Part shown: positions 14,978 through 25,570 of the stretch, in pieces
Layout: every line of letters begins with the position of its first letter
Position numbering within the stretch: position 1 is the stretch's first letter
NCBI GenBank assembly: GCA_009741485.1
Contig: CM019237.1
Span: 50,840,050 to 50,904,049, forward strand
Direction of reading: 5' to 3'
From: Malurus cyaneus samueli
Taxonomy: Eukaryota > Chordata > Aves > Passeriformes > Maluridae
Length of the DNA stretch: 64,000 nucleotides
Position numbers and translations under genes: made by a program
Notes under the pieces: model-generated
The model's database searches: none
What the model saw: only the letters and a program-made list of their open reading frames with translations
What the model was told of the DNA's origin: nothing

Positions 14978-15666
14978 GGAGCAGGTAGGGAGGGCAGATA
15001 GCAGGGCTCTGAATTGGAAAAAAAAATAAATTTCACAATATTAAGTTCTCTGTGAAGCTGAATCTGCCTTTTGCTCTGAACTGCTGTCATGGTGTGTTCC
15101 ACAGAGCAGAGAGGACTGCCTATGTGGATTAGAGCCATGTTACTCCCCACAGCTGGTTTTGAGCTGTGCTGAAGGATAAAGAGACTGTGAGTGCAGGGCA
15201 TGGCCTCTTCTCTTTATCCTGCACTATACAATTCCAAGCCTGCTGAGACAGTCTTTGCAGAAGTCTATAGGCAAGAGTAGTCCTGCTGATAAATATGTGC
15301 ATGCTTCAGTGTTCCTTGCATGTTCAGGGCCTTGATTAGACCGGGAAAGTGAACTGATAACTGACCACAGATCATGGGTAACAGTAAGAAAGGGAACAAC
15401 ACAAAGTACCTCTACTTGAGTGCCCCAAGGGCTTTGAAGAAATCAGAGCCAGCTGTAGTCATTTTTGAGAAAAAGTTCACTTTCAAACAAGAGATTGGAA
15501 AAAGTCTTTTAAAACAATCCAAAAGCTTTCTCATGCTGTCCTGTGCAGTCCAGAGCAGTTAACAACTATCGAGGATTTAAGATCTAAATTATGATAAGGG
15601 TAAAATACCCTAGATCGTATTTTCCTCTCAGTTGCTTGACATTTTTAGAGTGTGCAAACCTGGGCA

Positions 15667-16024
15667 TGCCATGGTCCGCAGGAAAGACGACGCGAACACC
15701 GAGGGAAGAAGGTCCAGGTTCTTCTTTATCAACTCCCCTTACCGGCAAACTAGCATGAGTTACATACACTTTTCTTATCTCCCGCACATGCAGTTACACC
15801 AATCACACACACCTCAGCCAATCACATGGCCAGGCAGATTCCAATGTCCACGCACCATGATCCCTGTTCTAATTGGTTACCTAGTTTCACTTGACCAATG
15901 CTGTTCACCTCCATGGCTGGCTGCGTCAGCTAGTCTGGCTCATACTACGTCAGTTAGTCCGTGCCCACACTGGGTCCAAGCCCAGCCCCCATACACAGCT
16001 GTAAAATCAGCTAGGGCCACCACA
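15667..16024 (-). mobile_element. Solitary LTR of an endogenous retrovirus, minus orientation
   Basis: The segment runs from 'tgccatgg' to 'ccaccaca', so read on the minus strand it is bounded TG...CA. It is flanked by imperfect repeats 'ctgggca' (15660-15666) and 'ctggaca' (16025-16031), a plausible decayed target-site duplication. In the minus direction it has several CCAAT/ATTGG boxes (U3-like), a TATA-like 'gagataagaaaag', a 'gataaag' polyadenylation-like signal, then a CpG-containing U5-like end. Length is 358 bp. No internal retroviral genes or second LTR were seen. The TSD is off by one base, so the exact edges are uncertain. The 141-codon plus-strand frame and the 67-codon minus-strand frame over it are not genes. 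Confidence 0.6.
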
Positions 16025-18944
16025 CTGGACATTCGTGAGGATAGCATCCCAAAATAGATGCAGCATGCTAAAATAGAAGCTTATTTCTTTGCAATCACAA
16101 TAATCAGTGAAATTAATCTTGAAAGTAACTAAACTGATATTGCTGAAAGACAATGACCAGTAAACTGCAGCAGATGAGGAGCCAGAACTTGGCCTAGCAC
16201 AAGTCACTGTCTTGAAGTCTTTGGTGGAGGAGTTATTGAGTTAAAATTTTCATTCTGCTCTAGTCGAAAGTTAGTGGATGGACAAAAAGTAATTGGATTC
16301 TTTTTCCCTTGATATTTCCCTTCTGGCTCCCTTATGCCCTCACTTCCTAAAACCAAACCAATTCAGAATGCCACTGTCCAACTCTTTGCGATCACAAAGA
16401 CACATCACCACCACTTCTAAAACGATTTTGGCAACAGAGTTGCCAAACAGGACTTTTAGAAGATATTCTTTTCAGCTGTATGTTTCCATAGGTTCTTGTC
16501 ACCTTGTCCCACCTGCTAGGGTAGCAGGTAGTACACACAACCTTGTTTTGTGTGATTTCTCTTGCAGCTTTTATAGGTGTCCTGAATTAATTTCAAGAGA
16601 GATTGTTGTAATCAGTCTCCTCTATAATGAAGGTCGTAAAGTTTTACCCAGCTCTTTATGTATCAAGTCCTTATTTACCTGTTTGAGATGTAACCTTCAT
16701 CTTGGTAAAATATGCTTTTTAGTAGGATGGGGTGTGTACCAATAATGGAGGATCTATTCTTCTTTACTCTTTGTGGTGATGGTGGTACTCTCCATCTCTT
16801 CATTAATGTTATGATATTTCTCTCTCAGAGGTTATAATTCATGTAATTCTCCATTCCCTCCCATTATGATAAAAATTAAAAATATCCTCATCCTCTTAGA
16901 CACTGAATTTTCTTGTGCAAAACTTTCATTATGGACTATGGTGGACTTTTTTTGTTGTTTTTTTTCACTCCCATATACAAGAACAAATCACCGAATAACT
17001 TCAGCTGCATGCTGTTACTAGACTTCTGGGAAGCATACATGCTGTATTTTCCTGGAAAGAAGTAATGTAGAATTGATAATATGGTGCTATGCATGTCCAT
17101 TGCCTGTTAGTTTCAAAAGCTTCCCCTAAGTATGTTTACAAATGCAGAATAGTCTATACTTCTTTGAGGAGCTGGGTTTGCATTATTCCTTTCTTCCTAA
17201 TAGAAAGTACTTAAATAAGGCTTGGAGATGCATGGTTCAGGGTTCAAAGTGTAAGTGCTCCCAGCACAAACTCTGGCACATGGACTCCTCATCCTTTATC
17301 CAAGGAAACCAGGTCTCTCTCAGTTCTTTGAAGGACAGTTCAGAAAAAGAGACGAATTTAAGTTAAAAGGGTCAGGGTTTACGTGTCTCACTGGCCTCAT
17401 GAAAGCCCTAAGTGGGGAGACAGACAAAAAAAAAGTTTAGTATGTTATTTGGAAAGCTGCTATATTAATACAGTGAAAGACAGGCACTCCTACAGCGGGC
17501 TTTCACTGCAAATGGATGAAATGGACAGCAGGAAGGAAGTGAAACACAAATGGAGAAGTCCAGCAATTGGTTCAAATTTGCACAGGTTGTTCAGTGACTA
17601 CTGTGATTCCCAGCCCTATCAACAGTTTGTGTTGCATCCTGAGGCAGCAGTGACCCCAATATGCAGGTGTTCATAAAGAGCAAACCAGGAAATCAAATAT
17701 TCTCAGACGCTGTTCTGTCTTTTCAAAGCACTTTTGGAATGGTGTGTATCTACAAGAGAGGAGAAGGTGTTCTGAAGGCGGGGGTACTCCTCTGCAGCCA
17801 CAGTTCTATTTATTCTCTTGCCTGATATGCAGCTTTTCATGGACCTTCTATTCTGTAAAGAGATGGATCCCAATAAAACAAACCTATTTTATTATTAAGC
17901 ATTATTATTATTTTGTTGGACGAGTCCCCAAAAGCTTTAGTATGGAAGAACATTAGAAGCCAATTAACATGCTGCAGGCTGCCCAAAGAGCTAAAGTACT
18001 TTGGTAGAGAGCTGAAACACAGAAGGTCCTTCCCAGGCTGGCTCGGCTCCACCTGCAGCCCGGGGAAGCTCTCCCTTACCCCCCTTACCCCAGAGGAGGT
18101 TTACAGTCATGAATCTGGCTTTTAATATCCACATTGGAAGAAGCTGCTTAGTCATTACTTCTAATATTAATTTTTTTATATAACCATTTCTGGAATTGAG
18201 ATGGGGATTACATTAGATGATTATAAACAAGCACAGGAACATAATTACATATGGAAAAGGTGGAAGCCCACAAGGAACCCTTTTCTAAGGTGTGCCCTTT
18301 GCAAGGAAGACTCTGAGAAGACCCGTCTGGAAATACTCTGGATGATGGTCTGGCACTAGATGATGTTCCTTATCGTATGTGATAATCCTGACTTACAATT
18401 CAGACCCTTTTTTGATAAATACTATACTTTAGTATTTTCTCAGGTATTCTATCAGTTTTGGTTTAAGGAAATACACACCAAGCTTGCTAGATGATGGGCA
18501 CCTGATAGGAATGATGTTCAGCTTCTGTATGCCACCTTTGGAGTATACGTAGAGTATATAGACAATGTGATATTTGGATCAAGGGTGGAATGGTCCCACT
18601 TTCCTGACTGCCATACAGGTGCTATAGATTATAAATATATAGAAAAGGCACAAGTGTGATGATTTCTGTAAGAGTAACTCAACAGATGCAGCTAAGGTGA
18701 CAGATATTACATGCCAGAGAACGAGTCACCAAGGCAGTGAAAGTATTTTTTTGCTTTAGCAAACACCTTTATTGTGCTCTGCAAGAAAGTTGATAGGCAA
18801 TTTTTGGACCATCCAGTGAATTCCTTAATGAAATATAAACCTTTTCGGATGATTTATCCCACGATAAATTTTAGTGTGATTCCATGATATTGAATAAAAA
18901 GACCAGTTGTGATATATATTTTTTTTTAGCAAATAGAAAAAAAG

Positions 18945-18962
18945 AAAAATATATATATATAT
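18945..18962. repeat. Short (AT)n microsatellite
   Basis: A run of alternating 'atatatatatat' follows an A-rich stretch. Confidence 0.8.
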
Positions 18963-19007
18963 TTAGCCTTACTTTTCAGCTAGACCAAAACGCATTCTTC
19001 CAAAGCC

Positions 19008-19200
19008 TTGGAAAAGAGCGGCCCTTGGGTGGCTCTGCCATGACGGTCACGAGGTGGCGCTCCAAGGCACCGGGTGGTCCCTCTGGGGACCTCCGCCACA
19101 GGGACGCGCCGTGTATCCATGGAAGGCTCGGGCATGGAATTCGCCGCTGCACCTCAGCCGGGTCACACAAAAAATAAGCGTCCGGATTTAAAATCGCAAT
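19008..19200. promoter_or_regulatory. CpG-rich segment upstream of SCUBE1
   Basis: This 190-base block is rich in CG dinucleotides ('gacgcgccgtg', 'ttcgccgctg', 'gcgtccgg') and sits inside otherwise AT-rich, CpG-poor sequence. It contains a CTCF-like motif. It lies about 1.4-1.6 kb before the SCUBE1 start codon, so a promoter-proximal regulatory role is an inference. No exon is recognised here. Confidence 0.4.
19047..19062 (+). promoter_or_regulatory. Predicted CTCF binding site
   Basis: The string 'tcacgaggtggcgctc' closely matches the CTCF core consensus (CCACNAGGGGGCGC). It differs mainly at the first base and in a T within the G run. It lies in a CpG-rich block upstream of SCUBE1. Binding is unproven. 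Confidence 0.45.
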
Positions 19201-20079
19201 GCCCCTAACCCCACCCCTAAGGGATTAAGGACGGGAATGCCCAAAGTAGAGGTGTAAACACGCAGAAAGCAAACTGCTTTGGCACCGTGGAGTAGTGATT
19301 TAGTTTTATTGAAGGATAAGGATCGTGGTATGGTGTTTTACTAAATACGCAGCAGGGCCGAGCAACTTTTCTTGAACTTCGTTCCCATCTCTTCAAGCCT
19401 AAAAGTACTTAATAGTGATACTTGCTGGACAAATGTATTGAACTGAAACATACAAACACATGGGAGGAACATGTCAAAAAGAGTGAACTAAAACTATGAC
19501 AGGGTGTATTTATCTTCCAGGTGACAAGTGGAGCTCATATACGACAGCCAGCCACAGCCTCGCAGGGAATTACGAGTTGAAACAATCTAAAGTAGCAAGG
19601 CACTTCAGCAGGTGTCTGTGACAGAAAGGTGCAAAGCAAAGAGGGTTGGCACTGCCATAACAAGGAATGTCTGCCAACTATTTCAATCCTCTAGAAACAG
19701 TCTGGAAGACTTCAGAGTCACGGAGCTTGCCTCGGAGGGGGAAATGTCTCGTGATTGGGTTTAAAAGTGAAGAACTTTCGCCTCCAGGGTGGTGGTGACA
19801 ATGACACCCGTCTGTCTGCAGCAAGGATGATTTTGGGGAGATCATCTCACCCGGACCGGGCCAAGGCCACACGGGTCACCTGTGGTGCCGTAACTGGCCT
19901 GAGTGCGGGATTGGAAGAACAAAACCAGGGCTGGAAAAGGGCACTCGCCTCCTTAGCAGAGCGCTTAAAACGCTGGAGGATGCCAGCGGCTGGTGATGAC
20001 TAGTGGCAAGTGGGAACAGAGCTGAAGCTGGGAGGCAGGCAGGGGAGGAAAAAAAAAAAGTTGTCGTTTAGCCTGAGCC

Positions 20080-20860
20080 CGGGAAGGGGGAAGGATCCCC
20101 GGGCGCAGTTGCCAAGGAGATGGGCAGTGTCCGCCGGCCTGTCCGCCCTCACAGCCGCGGCGTGGGGTGTCTGTCCGGCAGTCCCCTGGCAGCGTCCGCA
20201 GAGCAGGCCCCAGCCGCGGGGGGGCGCACTCCGGCGGGGCGGCAGCGCTGAGGGGGCGATGCTGAGGTGGCGCGGTCCCTGCGGGGTCCCTGCCGGCCCT
20301 ACCTGGCGGGGCGGCGGCACCGCGCCGGGCCCAGAGCACCGCGCCGGCTCAGAGCACCGCGCCGGGCAGCGCCGCCCGCCCCGCGCAGCCCGCCCGAGGC
20401 AGCGACCGGCTCCCCGCCGCGCCGAGCACCCCTCCCCGGGCGGCGGGGCGCGGGGCAGCCGCGGGGCCGCGGGGGCGGCTCTGCCCCCGGCCGCGCCCGG
20501 CACCCCCCCGCCGCGGGAGCCCCGGCGAATCAGCGGGGCGCTGTCAAGGCGTCAGCGCCGGCGGCTCCTCGCGGCCGGCCCCGAGCGCGTCCCTTATCGC
20601 AGACAGGCACCGGGGATCGCATCATTATCATGGGCACTGTTTGCTTTTCGCGGCGCTGCTGTTTGCTTTTCGCTCTCGCCTGGGCCGGCAGGTTGGCGGG
20701 AGGCAGCGGGGGCGCAGGTAAGAAGAGGGGGCTCCGCCGCCGTGCCGCCTTCTCCAGGCGCGGGCGGCGCGGAGCCGCGGCCCCGGGGGGACTGTGTCTG
20801 TTCGCTCTCTTCTCCCCGCTGTAAGGTGTTGAGGGGGAGGTCACTTCTCGCTGCTCGTAG
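20080..20860. promoter_or_regulatory. SCUBE1: CpG island promoter of SCUBE1
   Basis: Base composition rises sharply to a GC-rich, CpG-dense block that covers the start codon and first splice donor of SCUBE1. It contains several GC-box-like strings ('ggggcggc', 'gggggcgg'). There is no clear TATA box, as is usual for CpG-island promoters, and the transcription start cannot be placed from sequence alone. An ATG at 20259 is out of frame with SCUBE1 and would open a long upstream frame if included in the transcript. Between it and 20630 I saw no other ATG. Long frames here on both strands (up to 329 codons) are compositional. Confidence 0.8.
20630..20717 (+). CDS. SCUBE1: SCUBE1 coding exon 1 (signal peptide)
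   Basis: This exon encodes residues 1-29 plus the first base of codon 30. The peptide begins MGTVCFSRRCCLLFALAWAG and continues RLAGGSGGA. It has a basic n-region (RR at 8-9), a hydrophobic core (about residues 10-19) and small residues for signal peptidase cleavage near 19-24, so it targets the protein to the secretory pathway. The 'GRLAGGSG' segment matches my recollection of the mammalian SCUBE1 N-terminus at the same distance from the start. The start was chosen for that match and for a strong Kozak context (A at -3, G at +4). The frame is open upstream to 20267, but that codon is GTG. The donor is CAG|GTAAG and the exon ends in phase 1, which joins to exon 2 to create an Asp codon. It lies in a CpG island. 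SCUBE1 is a secreted, platelet- and endothelium-associated glycoprotein that can tether to the cell surface. Confidence 0.92.
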
Positions 20861-21843
20861 CGCCGAGGGTGTTGGAAGTTGCGGTGGGGAGGTGTTTTCT
20901 CGCGTGTATGACACAGCCGGAGCCGAGGGATTTCTTCAGGGAGAGATGGGGAAGAAAAAGTTACTTTCCTTAAGTGCCTACGAGATAAGCCTATGCTGAG
21001 CCCTGGAGACTCCGCAGAGCAAGCGTTGGCTGGGATATCTTCACGGGGTTTCCTTGTCTGCGCATTAACCCAAGGACCTGGTGTTTTTAACAGCGGCGCT
21101 CGTATCTGTTTAATAGCTGTAATGATACTAAGCCTTTGCTTCGGTGTTTAAAAAAAAAAAATAAGGAACAAAAAATCAAACATCCCCCAACCCTATCTGC
21201 TTTGGAATGTTGCAAGCCCAAAGTGATTTTTGAAAGAAATGTATGCAGTCTCTGAAGTTGTGCTAGGAGAAATCCTTTAAGGTGAAGTACGAGCGGGGGC
21301 AGACGGGGGGGAGGGGGAGGGTGTGGAAAAAAATCCCTGTTCCTCGGATAGAGGAGTTTAAATGTGACAAAGTGAACGAAGTCAGCGCAGAAGTTCCTAA
21401 AGTCCGAGTAATGCAGTGTGAGATGTGGAGCCGAGCAGGGGCTCATACTTGGTTTTGCCCTTTCATTTGACTCATTGGCATTCACGCCTGACTCCCAGGC
21501 ATCCTCTGGTTGCTGTGAAATGTCCCCTTTGGCTCAATGCAGTTTGAATTTTTGACGGCATTATAAAGACTCCAGCTGTCACTTTTGCTGATCTTGATGG
21601 GAGATGGGTGCCGGTTTAATGACTCAAAAGTATGAACCAAAGCATTAAAAAAAACAACACCCCAAGAAACTTCTCTTTGTGCTTGACTGTATCTATGCCT
21701 GATCTGGGCAACACCTAAGCTAGTAAATTATAGCTAGATCTGAACTGGCTCGGTAAAATCAACGAGTGGACAAGAAGGAAGGCAGCAGATTACAGCAGCC
21801 CTGCCTTTCTCCAGAAAATGATGACGCTCGGAGTTCTGATCCC

Positions 21844-21847
<4 letters not shown>

Positions 21848-21879
<32 letters not shown>

Positions 21880-21960
21880 AAAAAAAAGCCACAACCTGGA
21901 AACAAAACAAACAAACAAAAAAAACATCCCACCAAAACAAAATCCCCTCAACAACAATAC
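21848..21960. repeat. A/C-rich low-complexity tract
   Basis: The tract is repeated 'aaac' and 'aaaac' units with poly-A runs and almost no G or T on the + strand. It is simple sequence in intron 1, and the Lys/Thr-rich open frame across it is an artefact. Confidence 0.85.
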
Positions 21961-22254
21961 AGAGTCCAGGCAATTCTCTTGCTGGGATTCCAGAGGTGCC
22001 CCAGGGGCCGCCCTGATCTGCACTTCTCAGAGAAGTTCTCTGCTGTGTGCCATGCTACGTCTGCTTATTCTCCCCTCTCCAAATAGCCCCCTCCTGTTCC
22101 CGATGACTTTGAAGAATCCGTGTGTTATCACTGGATATGGCTGAGTGAGCACTTCTGAAACAATTAGCGTTAGGATTTCAAGCTAACAATAAAACTGTTT
22201 TTACTTTAGTGCACCTTTCAGAGGATCTGTTAATCTAATTGGCATGAAACCAAC

Positions 22255-22605
22255 TGCACATGCCTCTCGCTGGATGCCCGTCTTCCTCTCTCCCTCCCTC
22301 TCTCGGCAGCACCCCTGTCTCCTCGGTACTTCCTGATCATAACGGGGAGGCTGTGCTCTGTGCCGCTCTGCGGGTCCCTCTCCGGTTGCTCACCCGCCCA
22401 TCGGGCACCGCGCTCTCCTGCCCGCGTCTTCCCGGGAGCCCCAGGTGTGGCTCTGGGATGAAGCCGGGAGGAAACCCCTGGGCGATGCTCGGCCCGGCTG
22501 TGGTGTCTCCGGGGTGCGGTGGCTCACAGCCCTTGCATAGGATGCTGCGGGTACCAAGAGGGCTGGGGACCGTCTGCGGGCAGTGCGGGGGGCGGGGCAG
22601 GTTAG
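22255..22605. promoter_or_regulatory. Intronic CpG-rich patch in SCUBE1 intron 1
   Basis: This is roughly 350 bases of GC-rich sequence with many CG dinucleotides and a GC-box string 'gggggcggggcagg' at its 3' end (about 22588-22601). It is separated from the promoter island by about 1.4 kb of ordinary sequence. It could be an alternative promoter or an intronic regulatory island. Open frames on both strands (97-118 codons) lack recognisable domains. Confidence 0.45.
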
Positions 22606-23486
22606 GCAGGCTTTAAGTGTTCCCATGTTCCCAGCACACCCCAACCCTGAATAGGTCGGAGTTGAGGGGTTTTTTTCCCCCAATACTCCATTAATATTCC
22701 TGAGACCACCAAATCTCGACTCTCATCTTCCTCATTCCCACCCTCTTTAAATCCGAAGGAGAAAGCGAATGCCTGTCATTGAAATGTAAAAGCTTCCTGC
22801 TCTTAAAACAAGAAAAGCCATCTGGGTCTCCCCTTTCAGACTCAGACTCACCAGTAAGGCACCCACCCGAGCAGGGACCGGAACTGCTGCTGGGACTATT
22901 TTCCTCCTAAAAAGAGTTTTAGTCCAAGTAGATGATGTTATTGCAGGTTGCTTTTCTCCACACTACCTTACTGAATTTCATATGGTCTTCCATTTATTTA
23001 TTTTTTGCCTCTTAGTAAAAAGTATTACTGTGGTTTTGCTGTTCAAATATTTCTTTTTCCTATTCCCCCACCAGCACAGTTTATTTAAACTAGGGTCTGT
23101 CTTTATAAATTAAGAAAATCTGTGTGTTAGAACATGCAAATGGTCTTCCTCTCTCCTCTTATAAGTAATTTAAGCATTCACTTGTTTTATTGAGATGTGG
23201 GTCTCCAGCACAAAGACTTATCCAGCAGAAGCTCATTTCTAGTGTCTTTCATTTATCATGTAGAAATGTAAGACCCAGTCCCTCTAGCTCCATGGAGCAA
23301 TGATTATAAGTGACTTGAGGAGAATATCTCGTTGGCTGGTTTAGTTGTTTAACCTTAGATGGTCTCATCTCTAGGATGGCACTGAGAAGGCAGGCAAGCA
23401 AACCGCTTCAAGGGGAGTATCTTGGTGTTTTGTGTCTCTGATCTCTCTTTTTATCTGTCCCCTTGGGGTTCCTTCTGTGCTTCCAG

Positions 23487-23609
23487 ATGTTGACGAGTGT
23501 GCAGAAGCTACGGATGACTGTCACATCGATGCAATTTGTCAAAACACACCAAAATCCTACAAATGCATCTGCAAGCCGGGCTACAAAGGGGAAGGGAAGC
23601 AGTGTGAAG
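23487..23609 (+). CDS. SCUBE1: SCUBE1 coding exon 2 (calcium-binding EGF-like domain 1)
   Basis: This 123-bp phase-1 exon encodes residues 30-70, one complete calcium-binding EGF-like module. It begins with the split Asp codon, giving DVDEC. The six cysteines fall at residues 34, 41, 47, 56, 58 and 69 with standard EGF spacing. The D-x-D-E-C start and the Asp/Asn hydroxylation consensus C-x-N-x4-Y-x-C ([10 protein letters not shown], 47-56) mark calcium binding. The sequence around [18 protein letters not shown] fits SCUBE1 better than what I recall of SCUBE2 or SCUBE3. The acceptor is a pyrimidine tract followed by CAG, and the donor is AAG|GTAAG. EGF repeats in SCUBE proteins mediate oligomerisation and protein contacts outside the cell. 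The open frame runs past the donor into intron sequence, but the splice site and domain end agree. Confidence 0.96.
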
Positions 23610-23923
23610 GTAAGGAGAAATCGGCTTCTCTCCTGTCTCTTCTCCCGTCTCTTCTCTTAATTTGTTTGCTCTTTAAAACCTTTTGTAAATAGCTGAATTC
23701 CTGAAACGATTAATGCAGATTTACAGCTGCTTAACCTCAAATCTGGGTGTTTATTGGCAAGCATCCCCCTGCTGCTTTTGCTAATTGTCCAGCCTGCCAG
23801 CCTACTTTTAAGAATAAAATTATAAAGGGGGTGTGAGGGGGCGGCGTTCCCCAGCGAGGCAGCACCAGCTCATCCCGAGCAGTGCTGGGCTCCAAGTGCG
23901 GCACTGAACTCATGGGTGTGACC

Positions 23924-23977
23924 TGGGATGGGATGGGATGGGATGGGATGGGATGGGATGGGATGGGATGGGATGGG
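23924..23977. repeat. (GGGAT)n pentanucleotide microsatellite
   Basis: About 10-11 near-perfect copies of the 5-base unit lie 315 bp after the exon 2 donor. The overlapping open frames reading repeated Met-Gly-Trp-Asp are translations of the repeat and not genes. Confidence 0.95.
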
Positions 23978-25459
23978 CCCCTGGCTTACTCCTTGGCAGG
24001 GCAGATGGAAAGGACCAGCCATTGTTCTCTCTGGACAATTTACAGGTGTTTTTCAGTACCTACTCAAACAGGTCACTGGAGTTTGCTTCTCTTTGACACT
24101 CAGCACATATCATGATCATAATATTTCTAGTGCATGGAACACTTGTTTTAAATGGAAGCATTTACGATTATTTGTCTTATACCGACTTAAAAAAAAGTTG
24201 TTTTACTTTTCTGTGTCCTCACATCAGTCTTCTAATTAAAAAATACCTTTGCTAGGCCCTATGTAACTCAGGTTTCTGATTTTATGCACTCCATCTTGTC
24301 TATTGAATCTGAACAGAAAGGTTCTCTGATGAAAAGAACAAATATTGCAATCTCAAAAATAAAAGATGCAAGATTATTATTTTTTTCCTACTTGTAAATG
24401 CTTACTAGGTACAACATTTTGCCTCAAAGTCTCTCTGTCTCTCCAGTAGAATGCAATTTTTTAAAAAATATGTATAGCCAGTCCATTAAAAAGATTGAAG
24501 ACCTAGAAATTACTTTGCTGTTCTGTAAAACTTGGAAACCACATATTAATCGAATGGACTTCCAAAATATTTGTTCAAGTTCCCTCATAAAGCATTTTTT
24601 GTGGTTGTCATATTTTTCGGTTGTGGACTTAAATTGACAGAAACTTAATTAATAAATTCTGATGGTCTACCTTTTGGTGCTCTAGCATCTCTGAGCTGTT
24701 CTTTTGGAAGCCAGATTTTCTTTCTTGCCAACAGGATAGTCATTCAGCATCAGTTCTTCCTCTATTCATCCCTTCCAAGGAAAGAGCTACAGAAGTCTGA
24801 GAAAATGTAGTCAAGGCCACAGCTGTAGAGATTGCAGCATTCTCGTCATTGGCACTTCTTGTACTGGTTTTCTACACTAAAGTTTCCTTAAACTTTAGCT
24901 ATTCATATTTTAGTTATTGAGCTCTTTTTAGTGGTAGACATGGTTTATACTATGCTTATCTAGTACATATATATCTCTTTGCTTGACTCCCCTTGGCTCA
25001 GTAAAAAAAATGAAAAAATAAACACCAAACTCACTAAGTAGTAAAATCCAAGATTCATCTTTGTAATGATGTACAGAATAATGGAACATCTGTGTCTGAT
25101 ATCAAACTCATATCTAATAGAATTTAGTGTGTGACAAGCTTAATAAGTAAAGTAAACTGGGGCAGACTGGAACATGTTCTGCATGGATGTTCAGCATTAG
25201 TCAGGTAATGTAAGCTGTCTAAGCAATTACTGTGAATGATATATAACTTGTTTTTTATACAATAGTGTGGTAACAGTTCTAAAGATTTTGCATCAGCTCC
25301 ATGTCTTAAGTTGGTAATTAATACCAAACTTTGGAATAAGCAGAAAGCTTGCAATGTTTTCGATTGCTTTCTGCCTGAAGTATATTGTAAATTATGTAGT
25401 ATCCCTTAATTGGATCCAAAGTCCTTTGAAACATTGTAACTGAAGTTGTACTTCTGTGT

Positions 25460-25570
25460 CAGGCAGATATCATTACGTCCTTTCCATAAGTGAGTAAGCT
25501 CAGAATTAGAAGGAAGGGTCATACAAGTCAGTGGTAGGGCTAATATCTGCCTCACTTCTGCTGTACATGG
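25460..25570 (+). repeat. Ancient interspersed repeat tail (L3/MIR-like), degenerate
   Basis: The block 'agtaagctcagaattagaa' is followed by 'ggtcatacaagtcagtggta' and a 'tctgcctcacttctgctg' block. This resembles the same old amniote repeat tail seen near 1.5 kb. It is highly diverged and the edges are guesses. Confidence 0.35.

Larger units (their letters stand above)
1..20079. other. Gene-free upstream region of SCUBE1
   Basis: I see no exon that I recognise in this 20 kb on either strand. Open frames are short (at most about 150 codons), carry no known motif and look like chance. In mammals the neighbour on this side of SCUBE1 is MPPED1, transcribed in the opposite direction. I looked for its metallophosphoesterase motifs on the minus strand and did not find them, so its first exon is probably further left. 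The stretch contains ancient repeat tails near 1450-1832, homopolymer and pyrimidine tracts, an AT-rich patch near 13.3 kb, an LTR at 15667-16024, and CpG-rich sequence starting near 19 kb. Confidence 0.7.
20718..23486 (+). other. SCUBE1: SCUBE1 intron 1 (2,769 bp)
   Basis: GT-AG intron between the signal-peptide exon and the EGF 1 exon, with donor GTAAGA and a pyrimidine-rich acceptor ending 'gtgcttccag'. It contains the 3' flank of the CpG island, an A/C-rich low-complexity tract (about 21848-21960) and a second CpG-rich patch (about 22255-22605). No further exon is recognised in it. Confidence 0.85.

Noticed and set aside
1..20000. MPPED1 first exon on the minus strand
   Set aside because: It was expected from mammalian gene order, but none of its recognisable sequence was found in minus-strand frames.
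20010..20999. 329-codon plus-strand frame and overlapping frames of 104-185 codons on both strands
   Set aside because: These come from GC-rich CpG-island composition with few stop codons. Only the part of one frame from 20630 to 20717 matches a protein family and ends at a proper donor.
23928..24239. 103-codon frame starting with repeated Met-Gly-Trp-Asp
   Set aside because: It is a translation of the (GGGAT)n microsatellite followed by chance open sequence.
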